Of a stretch of DNA of 64,000 nt, positions 18,950 through 28,663 are shown piece after piece. Position 1 is the first letter of the stretch. Each line of letters begins with the position of its first letter. The DNA comes from Campylobacter concisus (GTDB taxonomy: Bacteria; Campylobacterota; Campylobacteria; Campylobacterales; Campylobacteraceae). A program made the position numbers and the translations under genes. The notes beneath the pieces were generated by a model. It made no database searches. It had not been told where the DNA came from and saw only the letters and a program-made list of their open reading frames with translations. The stretch covers positions 310,001 through 374,000 of the forward strand of contig NZ_JXUP01000006.1 of assembly GCF_001891085.1 (NCBI RefSeq). The letters run 5' to 3'.

Positions 18950-20149
18950 ATGACAAGCTTACCAAAGTACCTACTTTTTAAATATTTAAGATTTGATAAA
19001 ACTCAGCCATTTATCACCCTAAGTGCCTTGCTTGCCTTTCTTGGTGTTAGCATTGGACTTATGGTTTTGATCGTTGCGATGGCGATTATGAATGGATTTG
19101 ATAAAGAATTTGAGCGTAAACTTTTTACGATGAACTATCCAATAACCGTTCAAAGTGCCTTTAAAGGCTCTATTGATGATGACTTTGTTGATGAGCTAAA
19201 GGCTAGATTTAGCGACCTAAAATTTAGTCCATTTATAAGCACACAGGTCATTTACCGCTCGGCAAATGCACTTGAGGGCGGACTGGTTTATGGCGTAAAT
19301 TTTAAAGATGAAAAACAGATAAACTCGGTTGTAAACGAAGCTTTAAAAGATAAAGAGTTAAGCGGCTTTGAGATACTTGTGGGAAGTGGCATAACGAGTG
19401 AGTTTAGACTAAGAAATGATGAAAAACTAACGCTTATCTTTACAAAGGCTGACCCAGCTGGCTTTTCACTAACGCCAAAGATGAAGCGCTTTGACATTGG
19501 CGGCTCATTTACATCTGGGCTCATCGCCTATGATAAGGCATTTTCATATACTTCGGTTGAGGCTTTGAGGAAAATTTTAGACTATCCAAAAGGCGTTTAT
19601 GATGGAATTCATATTTTTTCAAATAAGCCATTTGATGATATAAAAAGAGTGCGTGAGGGACTTCCGGCTGGCACGGTTGCCATTGGTTGGTGGGAGCAAA
19701 ATGGCAACTTTTTCTCAGCACTCGCACTTGAAAAAAGGGCACTTTTTATCGTTTTGATGCTTATTATCCTTGTGGCGTCGCTAAATATCATAAGCTCGCT
19801 ACTAATGACAGTGATGAACCGCAGGCAAGAGATCGCCTTGCTTCTTGCACTTGGCGCTAGTAAAAGCGAGATAAAAAGAAGTTTCTTTTATCAAGGGCTA
19901 GTAATCGGCGGTGGTGGCATTATATTTGGCTTAGCGCTTGGCTTTTTAGGGCTATTTTTGCTTGGAAATTTCAACATTATAGACTTGCCGGCTGACGTTT
20001 ATGGCTCAAGCAAACTACCACTCGAGCTTTCAACCATCGATCTTGTGCTTATTATAGTTGGAGCTGTATTTATCGTGGCTATATCGTCTTATTATCCAGC
20101 TAAAAAAGCCACAGAAGTAAATGTGCTTCAAACTTTAAGAAATGAGTAG
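18950..20149 (+). CDS. LolC/LolE-family lipoprotein-releasing ABC transporter permease
   Basis: A 399-residue inner-membrane permease that releases lipoproteins to LolA. One membrane helix (about residues 20-46) is followed by a large periplasmic domain, then three C-terminal helices (about 270-295, 320-345, 365-388), the standard MacB/FtsX/LolC layout. NRRQEIALLLALGAS near residue 290 is the typical ATPase-coupling loop. ATG at 18950 is preferred over TTG at 18947 from ribosome-site spacing. Only one such permease gene is here, and no lolD ATPase is in the window. Confidence 0.87.
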   Translation: MTSLPKYLLFKYLRFDKTQPFITLSALLAFLGVSIGLMVLIVAMAIMNGFDKEFERKLFTMNYPITVQSAFKGSIDDDFVDELKARFSDLKFSPFISTQVIYRSANALEGGLVYGVNFKDEKQINSVVNEALKDKELSGFEILVGSGITSEFRLRNDEKLTLIFTKADPAGFSLTPKMKRFDIGGSFTSGLIAYDKAFSYTSVEALRKILDYPKGVYDGIHIFSNKPFDDIKRVREGLPAGTVAIGWWEQNGNFFSALALEKRALFIVLMLIILVASLNIISSLLMTVMNRRQEIALLLALGASKSEIKRSFFYQGLVIGGGGIIFGLALGFLGLFLLGNFNIIDLPADVYGSSKLPLELSTIDLVLIIVGAVFIVAISSYYPAKKATEVNVLQTLRNE

Positions 20150-20175
20150 AGCCTAGAGACTCAGGCTTACTCATT
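20141..20175. terminator. Hairpin between the Lol permease gene and the Kef antiporter gene
   Basis: A 13-bp stem (20141-20154 with 20163-20175) has one bulged G and an 8-base loop. The left arm contains the permease stop codon. It sits between convergent genes. Confidence 0.6.
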
Positions 20176-20251
20176 GCTTGTAAAAGTTATTTTTAAAAGA
20201 TTATTTTAAAACTGGCATAAACTCATAAACTTCTAGGATAAATTTATACTT

Positions 20252-21878
20252 TTACGCCCTTATATCATGATCGATTTTGCATTGAAGAGCCTCGTGCACT
20301 AGTGTTTTTGCCATGACACGCTCTTCATTTATTAGGTGAAAATTTTTACCTAGCTCACCAAAAATATCTTTATTGCCCTCGCCATTTATTTTTATTATAG
20401 TTTGGGTATTTACGCCGTAGTCTTTTATCTTTTGCGCGATGAGCTCCACTCTTTGCTCATTGTTAACGGTTATAATAACAGCGGCTGCATCGCTTAGGCA
20501 GGCATTTTCAAGTGTATGGCTTTGAAGAACGTTACCTAAAAATACATTTTCCCCGCGGCTCCTACCAAGCTCAACTAGACTAATATCATTATCAAGCACA
20601 AGATATAAAAGCTTTGTCTCTTTTAGTCTCAAAACGACTTCTTGTCCAAGTCTCTCATAGCCAAAAACCACGATGTGATTTTTTATTTTTTGTGGCTTTA
20701 GGGTTTCATTTGGCTCAACAACGATTTCACGTTCTATGAGGTCTGCTATTGCGTCTAGTTTTTTAAGTATAAAAGGCGTGGCAAACATCGACACAACTGA
20801 TGCTGCGATAAAAATTTGAGCTGTTTGTATATCAAGTAAATTTCTAGTAGTCATTAGTCCAAAAACAGCTAGTGCAAATTCGCCTATTTGACAAACACTA
20901 AGTGCAGTTTTTGCAGCAACTCTTCGCTTTAAGTAGATGTTTAAGATAGCAAAAACGACAACTGCTTTTATCACCATGACACTAAATACTAGGCCAAGAA
21001 CAAGCCAGATGTTTGAGACGACGACAGCAAAATTTATCTGCATACCAACGGTTATAAAAAATAGCCCAAGAAGTAAATCTCTAAAAGGAATAAGATCAAC
21101 TTCGAATTTGGTGTTTATATTGCGTCTCAGCCATCATCATACCGGCCAAAAATGCACCCAAAGAGTATGAGAAGCCAAAAAAGTGAGCCAAAGTACTGGA
21201 GCCAACGACCATAAATAAAATCGTAGCTATAAAAACCTCTTGCGAATTTGTTTGAATGACTTTATAAAATATCCAGTTGATGACATATTTACCAAGTAAA
21301 AACAGCACAACGATAAGAATAATCGCACTTGTAAATGTCTTTAGTAAAAGCTCATTTATTGAAGCATCTTGCGAGCTAAACATATCTATCATAAGCAAAA
21401 TAGGGATAACTGCAATATCTTGAAATAGTAAAATTCCAAGTGCTTTTCTACCGTAAATTTTGCTCACATCGCCACTATCGTTTAGCGTCTTTAGCACGAT
21501 CGCAGTTGATGAGAGTGCAAGCGCAAGACCTGCAATAAGTGCCGTTTCGTCTTTTAAGTGAAGGGCATAGTAAAGCATCACGCCCATTATAAAGCCACTT
21601 AAACAAACCTGTAAGCCACCGTTTAAAAAAACCTCTTTTTTCATACCCATTAAGTGTTTAAAGCTAAACTCAAGCCCAATGGTAAACATCAAAAACGCGA
21701 TACCAAATTCCGCGATATGAGAAATTTCATCATTGCTTTTTAGGTTGAAAAATTCTGATATAAGTGTACCTGTTACGATGTAGCCGATGATGGTTGGTAT
21801 CTGAAATTTTTTAAAAATGACGTTTAATGCGACTGAGATCGCTGCAACAAGCAAGAAACCTTCTAAAATTTGTTCCAT
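20252..21878 (-). pseudogene. kefB: Kef-type cation:proton antiporter, split by a frameshift
   Basis: Two consecutive frames together make a normal monovalent cation:proton antiporter 2 protein. The first (21878 to 21096, 260 residues) holds the first 8 or so membrane helices of the exchanger. The second (from about 21104 to 20252) holds the remaining helices and a TrkA-N/RCK domain with the nucleotide-binding VVFGYERLGQEV. Frame 1 breaks after MMMAETQYKHQI. Removing one base, the G at about 21104 on the plus strand, restores HQIEVDLIPFRDLLLGLFF. It follows hspR by 3 bases, as in the cbpA-hspR-kef order of Campylobacter. As read, the channel domain is truncated; a sequencing error cannot be excluded. 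Confidence 0.85.
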
Positions 21879-21881
21879 AAA

Positions 21882-22256
21882 TTATTTTTTACCTTCATAA
21901 AAGACTAGATCAAAGCTATTTTTTCTCTTTACAAGCGATCTTTTTGTGCTAGTTTGACTGGTAGCTTCGTGTAATTTTTTATTTAGCTCATCAATAGTTG
22001 ATTCTAAATCGTCAATTTTTTCTTTCAACTGAAGTATCACATCAACGCCGGCTAAATTTACACCTAGTTCGCGGGTTAAATTTAGTATAGTTTTTACGCG
22101 ATCAACATCTTTTTGTGAGTAGAGCCTCATCTTGCCATCTGTTCTTGATGGCTCGATAAGTCCCTCTCTTTCATACTGTCTTAAAGTTTGTGGATGTATG
22201 CTTAAAACCTTTGCAACAACGCTTATTAAAAAAAGTGGTTCTTCATAATTTTGCAT
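21882..22256 (-). CDS. hspR: Heat-shock repressor HspR (MerR family)
   Basis: A 124-residue MerR-type repressor of heat-shock genes. The winged helix-turn-helix is at about residues 12-75 (VAKVLSIHPQTLRQYEREGLI), then a coiled-coil region and a basic tail (KRSLVKRKN). HspR acts with DnaK on HAIR operators and commonly controls its own operon with cbpA. The gene lies 3 bases after cbpA and 3 bases before the Kef gene. I could not find a convincing inverted HAIR site upstream of cbpA. Confidence 0.92.
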   Translation of the reverse strand: MQNYEEPLFLISVVAKVLSIHPQTLRQYEREGLIEPSRTDGKMRLYSQKDVDRVKTILNLTRELGVNLAGVDVILQLKEKIDDLESTIDELNKKLHEATSQTSTKRSLVKRKNSFDLVFYEGKK

Positions 22257-22259
22257 TTT

Positions 22260-23156
22260 TTACTCCGGTAATTTTTCTTTTAACTCTTTTACTAAGCCTT
22301 CATCAAGCTCACTAATATTTGGAAGTTTTACCCTGGCTTTTAAGTAAAGATCGCCATAAATTCCGCTCTTTCTGTTTTGCACGCCATACCCTTTTAAACG
22401 GATCTTTGTGCCTGTTTTTGAGTTCTCAGCGATCTTAATCGTGACATCTTTTTTGTAAGTATGTACATCGACTTTTCCGCCAAAAAGCATAGTTTTTAGT
22501 GGAATTTCTATATCTTTATAAAGGTCATCTCCGACTCTTTCATATTCGTCGCTTGGCTCAACGCTAATGGCAAGTATGAGGTCGCCTTTTTGACCACCAG
22601 CACTCTTGCCTTTGCCTTTTACACGAAGCTTCTCGCCGCCTTCTATGCCGCTTGGAATTTTTATCTTAATGCTTTCGCCATTAAAATTTATCTTATGTTC
22701 ACCACCAGTTACAGCTACGTCAAATGGTATAGAAATTTTTGCATTTACGTCTAGATCAGCTCCACCAAAGTCAAATCCACCACTACTAAATCCGTCAAAG
22801 CCTCCAAAATTACTACCAAATCCGCTGCTAAATTTAGCTCCACCGCCGCCAAAGCCACCTGAGAAGATATTCTTTAAAATTTCATTTAGATCGCCCATAT
22901 CGGCTGAACTACTAGCAAAGTCGTGGAAATTTTGACCGCCAAACATAGTATCGCCGTACTGGTCGTATTGAGCTCGTTTTTTATCGTCGCTTAAAATTTC
23001 ATAAGCAGCATTTATCTCTTTAAATTTATCTTCTGCTCCAGGGTCTTTATTGATATCCGGGTGATATTTTCTGGCAAGTTTTCTATAAGCTTTTTTTATC
23101 TCGTCGCTTGAGGCACCCTTTGAAACCCCTAAAGTCTCATATAAGCTTTCACTCAT
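22260..23156 (-). CDS. cbpA: DnaJ-class co-chaperone CbpA
   Basis: A 298-residue DnaJ-family co-chaperone of DnaK. The J domain is at residues 4-68 with the essential HPD (RKYHPDIN). A long Gly/Phe-rich linker (about 85-135, many GGF/GFG units) leads to two C-terminal substrate-binding beta domains. The four CxxCxGxG zinc repeats of true DnaJ are absent, so CbpA/DnaJ-like is the better name. It is first in the cbpA-hspR-kef operon and divergent from htrA, fitting a shared stress-responsive intergenic region. Confidence 0.92.
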   Translation of the reverse strand: MSESLYETLGVSKGASSDEIKKAYRKLARKYHPDINKDPGAEDKFKEINAAYEILSDDKKRAQYDQYGDTMFGGQNFHDFASSSADMGDLNEILKNIFSGGFGGGGAKFSSGFGSNFGGFDGFSSGGFDFGGADLDVNAKISIPFDVAVTGGEHKINFNGESIKIKIPSGIEGGEKLRVKGKGKSAGGQKGDLILAISVEPSDEYERVGDDLYKDIEIPLKTMLFGGKVDVHTYKKDVTIKIAENSKTGTKIRLKGYGVQNRKSGIYGDLYLKARVKLPNISELDEGLVKELKEKLPE

Positions 23157-23275
23157 ATATTCTCCTTATATTTTTTTGATACGGATTATATCACAAAGCT
23201 TTAGTCTATGCAAGTCAAGTTTATTTTTGTTTAATAACAAGAAAAAGTGTTAAGATTTTATTTTTTCACTATATT

Positions 23276-23281
23276 TATAAT
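23276..23281 (+). promoter_or_regulatory. -10 box (TATAAT) for htrA
   Basis: TATAAT is 30 bases before the htrA start in the 155-bp region divergent from cbpA; an AAAGGA ribosome site follows. Confidence 0.5.
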
Positions 23282-23311
23282 TTGCAAAAATTTTTAGTTT
23301 AAAGGAAAAAA

Positions 23312-24715
23312 ATGAAAAAGATTGTGCTAATTTCATTAGTAGCAGCTTCTTTTTTAGTGGGGGCTGATATTAAATTTAATGAAGCTAACTCTAATATCAC
23401 GAGAGTCTCGCCACTTAGCGATAAAAATAGCGTACTTTCTTATTATGACTCGATCGCTCAGGCAAAGCTTTCAGTTGTAAATATCTCAACTACAAAAACG
23501 GTAAATAACGCTGCTATTGAGCAGATGTTTAATGACCCTTTCTTCAATGAATTTTTTGGATTTAACTTTGCAAAACCAAAAGAAAAAGAAAAAACTACTT
23601 CGCTTGGTTCTGGCGTTATTATCTCAAATGATGGATATATCGTTACAAATAACCACGTTATAGAAGATAGCGACCAAATAGTCGTAACCCTTGCAAATGG
23701 TGGTAAAGAGTATAAAGCAAAGCTAATAGGAAGTGATCCAAAAACCGATCTAGCCGTCGTAAAGATAGAGGCAAACGGACTAAATGCAATCACTTTTGCA
23801 GACTCGTCAAAACTACTTGACGCAGATGTCGTATTTGCAATAGGTAATCCATTTGGCGTTGGTGAAAGTATCACTCAAGGTATCATTTCAGGCCTAAATA
23901 AAGATAATATCGGACTTAATCAATATGAAAATTTTATCCAAACAGACGCCTCTATAAACCCAGGAAATTCAGGCGGCGCTTTAGTTGATAGCAGAGGATA
24001 TTTAGTCGGAATAAACTCAGCCATACTTTCAAAAAGTGGTGGCAATAACGGCATTGGCTTTGCGATTCCATCAAATATGGTAAAAGATATCGCTAAAAAG
24101 CTGATAACTGACGGTAAGATCGAGCGTGGCTTTATCGGCGTTACGATTGCAAATTTAACTGATGAGCAAAAAGAGCTTTACACAAATAAAGAAGGTGCTT
24201 TAATAAGTGGCGTAGAGCAAGGCATGCCAGCAGATGAAGCTGGACTAAAAAGAGGCGATTTAGTCATATCAGCTAACGATAAAACTATAAAAAACGCAAA
24301 TGATCTTAAAAATTTCATCGGTTCACTAACTCCAAATAGCAGCGTTGATATAACTTACGAGCGATCAAATAAAATAATGAATGCAAAAATCAAGCTTGCA
24401 AACGCTGATCACAATTCAAAAGACATAGCAAAAAGCATTATCATCGAAGGACTTAGCGTCAGTAATCTAAGCGATGAGATAAGATATAAATACAAAATCA
24501 GCCCAGATACTCAAGGCGTGCTAGTAACTGATGTAAAATCAGGCTCAAAAGCTGAAGACTTTGGCTTTGAAAGAGGTGATGTGATCGTGCAAGTTGGCGA
24601 AGAGAGCATAAAAGATCTTCAAACATTTGCAAATACAGTCAAAAATACAAAAGGTAAAAAGACACTAGTGTGGATAAATCGCGGCGGTATCATACAAGGC
24701 CTTGTTATAAAATAA
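23312..24715 (+). CDS. htrA: Periplasmic serine protease/chaperone HtrA (DegP)
   Basis: A heat-shock protease and chaperone of the periplasm, secreted in related Campylobacter where it cleaves E-cadherin. There is a signal peptide (about residues 1-18), then a trypsin-like domain with the triad His in TNNHVIED (about 115), Asp in KTDLAVVKI (about 146) and Ser in NPGNSGGAL (about 220). Two PDZ domains follow (about 270-360 and 375-465). The length of 467 residues is typical. A perfect hairpin separates it from the downstream cprR-cprS-like pair, an arrangement matching C. jejuni. Confidence 0.96.
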   Translation: MKKIVLISLVAASFLVGADIKFNEANSNITRVSPLSDKNSVLSYYDSIAQAKLSVVNISTTKTVNNAAIEQMFNDPFFNEFFGFNFAKPKEKEKTTSLGSGVIISNDGYIVTNNHVIEDSDQIVVTLANGGKEYKAKLIGSDPKTDLAVVKIEANGLNAITFADSSKLLDADVVFAIGNPFGVGESITQGIISGLNKDNIGLNQYENFIQTDASINPGNSGGALVDSRGYLVGINSAILSKSGGNNGIGFAIPSNMVKDIAKKLITDGKIERGFIGVTIANLTDEQKELYTNKEGALISGVEQGMPADEAGLKRGDLVISANDKTIKNANDLKNFIGSLTPNSSVDITYERSNKIMNAKIKLANADHNSKDIAKSIIIEGLSVSNLSDEIRYKYKISPDTQGVLVTDVKSGSKAEDFGFERGDVIVQVGEESIKDLQTFANTVKNTKGKKTLVWINRGGIIQGLVIK

Positions 24716-24720
24716 TCATA

Positions 24721-24752
24721 TAAGAGCTGAAATTTCAGCTCTTAACCCTTTT
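24721..24752 (+). terminator. Rho-independent terminator after htrA
   Basis: A 24-base perfect palindrome (TAAGAGCTGA/TCAGCTCTTA with AATT loop) is followed by ACCCTTTT. Confidence 0.75.
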
Positions 24753-24775
24753 AAATTTTTAAAATCTTAATCTGC

Positions 24776-24781
24776 TATAAT
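24776..24781 (+). promoter_or_regulatory. -10 box (TATAAT) for the response regulator gene
   Basis: TATAAT lies 31 bases before the start at 24813, downstream of the htrA terminator. The two-component genes therefore have their own promoter. Confidence 0.5.
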
Positions 24782-24812
24782 CCTTAAAAATAAATTTACA
24801 ACAGGAAAGATC

Positions 24813-25490
24813 ATGACTAGAATTTTAATGATAGAAGATGATATGGAGCTTGCTGAAATTTTAACCGAATATCTAGAAAACTACGATATTGAAGTAGTAA
24901 CTGCTGAAGAGCCATATATCGGACTATCTACGCTAAATACAAGTAAATTTGACCTAGTGATACTAGATCTTACATTGCCTGGTATGGATGGATTGGAAGT
25001 TTGTAAAGAGATCAGGAAAAATCACAATATTCCTATTATCATATCAAGTGCAAGACATGATATAACGGATAAGGTAAATGCTCTTGATAACGGAGCGGAT
25101 GATTATTTGCCAAAGCCATATGACCCACAAGAGCTTTTGGCTCGTATCAAAAGTCATCTAAGAAGGCAGAGTATCACCCCACCAAATGAAGCGAGAAATT
25201 TAAATAAAGACCTGGTTTTAAAAGAATTTGAGCGTGAAATTTTATTTAAAGGAAACGTGCTAAATTTAACTGCCGCAGAATACGATATCTTAAAATATCT
25301 ACTTTTAAAAGAGGGCGGAGCGGTTACTAGAGAGGAGCTTATCTATAACTGCGAGAGCATAAATGAAGATAGCTCAAACAAAAGTATTGACGTCATCATC
25401 GGCAGAATTCGCCAAAAACTAAATGAAAATCCAAAAGAGCCAAAATACATCCACGCGATCCGTGGTATCGGCTATAAATTGGTTCTTTGA
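24813..25490 (+). CDS. cprR: CprR-like response regulator (OmpR family)
   Basis: A 225-residue OmpR-type regulator. The receiver domain has the acidic pocket (IEDDMELAE) and the phosphorylated Asp in LVILDLTLPGMDG (about residue 52). The C-terminal winged helix (about 130-225) carries LTAAEYDILKYLL and SIDVIIGRIRQKL. Position next to htrA and homology pattern match CprR of C. jejuni, which governs envelope properties and biofilm and is essential there. The stop overlaps the kinase start (TGATG). Confidence 0.85.
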   Translation: MTRILMIEDDMELAEILTEYLENYDIEVVTAEEPYIGLSTLNTSKFDLVILDLTLPGMDGLEVCKEIRKNHNIPIIISSARHDITDKVNALDNGADDYLPKPYDPQELLARIKSHLRRQSITPPNEARNLNKDLVLKEFEREILFKGNVLNLTAAEYDILKYLLLKEGGAVTREELIYNCESINEDSSNKSIDVIIGRIRQKLNENPKEPKYIHAIRGIGYKLVL

Positions 25491-26731
25491 TGCCAAGATC
25501 TTCTATTTTTATAACCATAACTTTTATCTTTGCCCTTGCGCTCGTTTCGATATTTCTAGCTTTTTTGTGGCTCATGGGCTTTGATAAGCAAAACTATACA
25601 AGAGAGCTAAATAACAAATACTCAAACGTTGCTAGGACAAATTTATTTTATATGGGTGGCATCATAAATAAAGCTCAGTACGACCGCCAGCTTTCAAACA
25701 TTGATATGCCAGAGATTAAAGACGAGAAGAGAAAAGATGAAATTTTAAAACAAGCGACCGTTTTAGAAGAAATTTCAAGCGATCTAGGATCTAGTGCGAT
25801 CTTGCTTTATGACAAGCATCATTATTTAAGGATTGAGCATTTAGACGAGTTAAAGCTTTTAATGGATAAAGAATTTCAGCCTTACAGATACGAGGTGATA
25901 AAGGCTGTTTTTTTGGTGGTTGCGGTCATTTTGCTAGGTGCTTACATTTTTGTCATATATAAGATAAAACCACTTAGAAAGCTAAAGCGTCAGATCGTAA
26001 AATTTGCAAATGGTGAGCTTGATGGTGTGCAAAATGTTGGCAACGGCAAGGATGAAATTTCTGAGGTTTCAGAGGCATTTTATGAGGCGGTTTGTCAGAT
26101 CAAGGCGCTTAATGACTCAAGGCATCTTTTCTTAAGAAATATCATGCATGAGCTAAAAACTCCTATCACAAAAGGCCTGATAGCCGCTCAAATGATAGAA
26201 AAAAGTAAAAATCAAGAGAGGCTGATCTCTGTCTTTCATAAGCTTGAAAATTTAATAAACGAACTTGCAGCGATCGAGCAGATAACATCAAAAATAGGAC
26301 TTAGCAATAAAACGCCATGTTTTATGAGGGATCTCATCGATGAGGCAATCGATATAGCCATGGTAGAAAAAGAGTGTGTTGGTGTCAGTGAGCTTGATGA
26401 GGTTAGGGTGCTTGTTGATTTCAAGCTATTTTCAGTCGCTATAAAAAATATGATAGATAATGGCATAAAATACTCAACTGATAAGCACGTAAATATCGTT
26501 GTTAGTAAGGATCATATGAAATTTATAACTCAAGGCGAGAAGCTAAAAAATGATCTTGACTTTTATATCCAGCCATTTATCAAAGGAGAGGATACTCAAA
26601 AGAGTTTTGGCCTAGGTTTATATATAGTTAGCAATATACTTGATGCTCATGGACTCAAATTTAGGTACGAATACAAAAACGGAATGAATGTCTTTGTTTT
26701 TGAAAATTTACAAGATATAATAGTGACTTAA
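25490..26731 (+). CDS. cprS: CprS-like sensor histidine kinase
   Basis: A 413-residue membrane kinase that should phosphorylate the upstream regulator. Two membrane helices (about residues 7-28 and 140-160) flank a periplasmic sensor of about 110 residues. Then come a HAMP-like linker, the H box RNIMHELKTPITKG (phospho-His about 224) and the N box (NMIDNGIKYS). A degenerate G2 region (KSFGLGLYIVSNIL) is followed by no further domain. The ATPase region is compact, as in other Campylobacter kinases. ATG at 25490 overlaps the regulator stop by one base; a TTG three bases earlier is possible. Confidence 0.85.
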   Translation: MPRSSIFITITFIFALALVSIFLAFLWLMGFDKQNYTRELNNKYSNVARTNLFYMGGIINKAQYDRQLSNIDMPEIKDEKRKDEILKQATVLEEISSDLGSSAILLYDKHHYLRIEHLDELKLLMDKEFQPYRYEVIKAVFLVVAVILLGAYIFVIYKIKPLRKLKRQIVKFANGELDGVQNVGNGKDEISEVSEAFYEAVCQIKALNDSRHLFLRNIMHELKTPITKGLIAAQMIEKSKNQERLISVFHKLENLINELAAIEQITSKIGLSNKTPCFMRDLIDEAIDIAMVEKECVGVSELDEVRVLVDFKLFSVAIKNMIDNGIKYSTDKHVNIVVSKDHMKFITQGEKLKNDLDFYIQPFIKGEDTQKSFGLGLYIVSNILDAHGLKFRYEYKNGMNVFVFENLQDIIVT

Positions 26732-26762
26732 ATAAAACATAATAAACAAAAGAGGGCTAAAA

Positions 26763-27200
26763 ATGGCAGCAAAAATTTTCTCACCAGTTGATATCTTATC
26801 AATAATAGATCTTGAAATAGCTTTTATAAATCGTTATAAAAATGTAAAAGATTATGCAAAAAATTTATCTTTGATATATTTTTCTTTGCCAAGTACTAAA
26901 GAGTATAGTGAACTCTTTGAAAAATTTTTAAGACAAACTGACGTCGTTGTAAGAGAGAATGAGCATTATGTAGTCGTGCTTCATGGAACAAATGAAAGAG
27001 GAGCTAGCGAACTATTATCAGGTATTCAAGAGTTTTTAAACGCTGAGCCAATTGATTTAATAGTAAGCTATCCAAAAGACGGAAGAAACGCTAAAGAGCT
27101 TACTACTAAGCTTCAAGATGAGATAAAAGATAATTATGGTGTATTGCTTGAAATGCTTTCAAATCAAGAAAAATTTGAAGCTTTTGAAAGTATGATTTAA
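26763..27200 (+). CDS. Uncharacterised 145-residue soluble protein
   Basis: No signal peptide and no membrane segment. The predicted structure is alpha/beta, with the segment VVVLHGTNERGASELLSGIQEFL in the centre. I do not recognise a family. It follows the kinase gene by 31 bases and precedes the CPA1 antiporter gene by 20 bases on the same strand, so it may be cotranscribed with either. Confidence 0.6.
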   Translation: MAAKIFSPVDILSIIDLEIAFINRYKNVKDYAKNLSLIYFSLPSTKEYSELFEKFLRQTDVVVRENEHYVVVLHGTNERGASELLSGIQEFLNAEPIDLIVSYPKDGRNAKELTTKLQDEIKDNYGVLLEMLSNQEKFEAFESMI

Positions 27201-27220
27201 TATAATTTTGTGGAGTTTGT

Positions 27221-28663
27221 TTGGAGAATTTACTACTATTTTTTGCGGTTTTGCTTATAACTAGCATTCTTTTAAGTAAGATCTCTGATAAATTTGGAAT
27301 TCCATCTTTAATAATATTTTTAGGCGTTGGCATGTTGGCTGGCTCAGACGGCTTGCTGGGTGTAAATTTTGATGATCAAATGATTGCTCAAAATGTCGGT
27401 ATGCTAGCACTTATTTTTATACTTTACGCTGGTGGGCTAGATACTGATTTTGCAGCGATTAAACCTATTTTTGCTAGAGGTTTAGCACTTGCTACACTTG
27501 GCGTTTTCTTAACCGCGCTAGCCATCGCTCCAGTTGCAAAATATCTGCTTGATTTTACCTGGGCAGAGGCCTTTTTGCTAGGCTCCATCATCTCTTCAAC
27601 AGATGCAGCAGCGGTATTTGCCATACTAAGAGCTAAGAAAATTTCACTTAAAAATAGCATTGCACCATTGCTTGAACTTGAATCTGGCTCAAACGATCCA
27701 ATGGCGATATTTTTAACTATGACGATCATTCAAATGATCTCACTAAATAGCACTCCAAGTGCGTCAGAGTGGGCGATTACACTGGTTAAGCAGTTTGGCA
27801 TAGGTATCGCTATGGGCTATTTATTTGGCGTTGCTTTGCCAGCTATCTTTAATAGACTTCGCCTAAAAAGCTGGGGCCTTTATCCAGTTTTTTCTATCGC
27901 TTGGATATTGCTTTTATACACACTTTGCTTTAAAGTTGGTGGCAATGGCTACTTGGCTGTTTATATTGCTGGAATTTTCATAAACAAAAAAGAGTTTTCT
28001 CATAAGAAAAATTTAGTCGGTTTTCATGACGGTATCGCTTGGACGATGCAGATAGTTGTCTTTTTAACACTTGGTCTTTTGGTAAATCCCTCACAACTTC
28101 CTGCAACTGCGCTGTTAGCGCTTGTTTTGGCCTTATGGCTTATGTTTTTTGCAAGGCCACTTGGTGTTTTTGCATCACTTGCATTTTCAAAATTTAAGAT
28201 AAATGAGCAAATTTTTATCTCCTGGGTTGGGCTAAGAGGCGTCGTGCCAGTGGTGCTAGCTACCTATGTTTATGTCGATGGCGTACGTGATGCGGATATG
28301 ATTTTTAACATTATATTTTTTATGGTTTTGATTTCTATTTTGATACAGGGTATGTCGCTTGGCTTTGCGGCTGATAAATTTAAGGTCAAAGAGAGTGAGC
28401 AAGAGGATGTTAAGTCAGTAGAAAACTCTCCGATCTTAAGCTACACACTTCGTCAGCACACCATTCACTATGGCTCAAAACTAATTGGCAAAGATTTGGC
28501 TCAGCTTGAGCTTCCAACTGAGTTTTTAATAATTCTAATAAAGCGTAAAAACGAGTATCAAAAGCCGACTGGCTCAACAATCTTTGAAGAAAATGACTTG
28601 CTGCTGATACAATGCGAAAATCAAGTGCTTTATCAAGATACGGTTAAGTATTTGACTTATTAA
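27221..28663 (+). CDS. CPA1-family K+(Na+)/H+ antiporter, NhaP2/CvrA-like
   Basis: A 480-residue cation:proton antiporter. About 12 helices fill residues 1-400, including the ion-binding region SIISSTDAAAVFAIL (about 125-139) followed by LELESGSNDPMAIFLT, and the arginine-bearing WVGLRGVVPVVLATY. A C-terminal TrkA-C/RCK_C-like domain (about 405-480) may bind a regulatory nucleotide or ion, as in NhaP2/CvrA potassium/proton exchangers. The start is TTG after TGGAG. With the Kef gene broken, this may be the main K+/H+ exchanger in the window. Confidence 0.88.
   Translation: MENLLLFFAVLLITSILLSKISDKFGIPSLIIFLGVGMLAGSDGLLGVNFDDQMIAQNVGMLALIFILYAGGLDTDFAAIKPIFARGLALATLGVFLTALAIAPVAKYLLDFTWAEAFLLGSIISSTDAAAVFAILRAKKISLKNSIAPLLELESGSNDPMAIFLTMTIIQMISLNSTPSASEWAITLVKQFGIGIAMGYLFGVALPAIFNRLRLKSWGLYPVFSIAWILLLYTLCFKVGGNGYLAVYIAGIFINKKEFSHKKNLVGFHDGIAWTMQIVVFLTLGLLVNPSQLPATALLALVLALWLMFFARPLGVFASLAFSKFKINEQIFISWVGLRGVVPVVLATYVYVDGVRDADMIFNIIFFMVLISILIQGMSLGFAADKFKVKESEQEDVKSVENSPILSYTLRQHTIHYGSKLIGKDLAQLELPTEFLIILIKRKNEYQKPTGSTIFEENDLLLIQCENQVLYQDTVKYLTY

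Noticed and set aside
23157-23311. HAIR operator for HspR between cbpA and htrA
   Set aside because: Only a half-like CAAGTCAAG is visible; the paired inverted half-site is missing.
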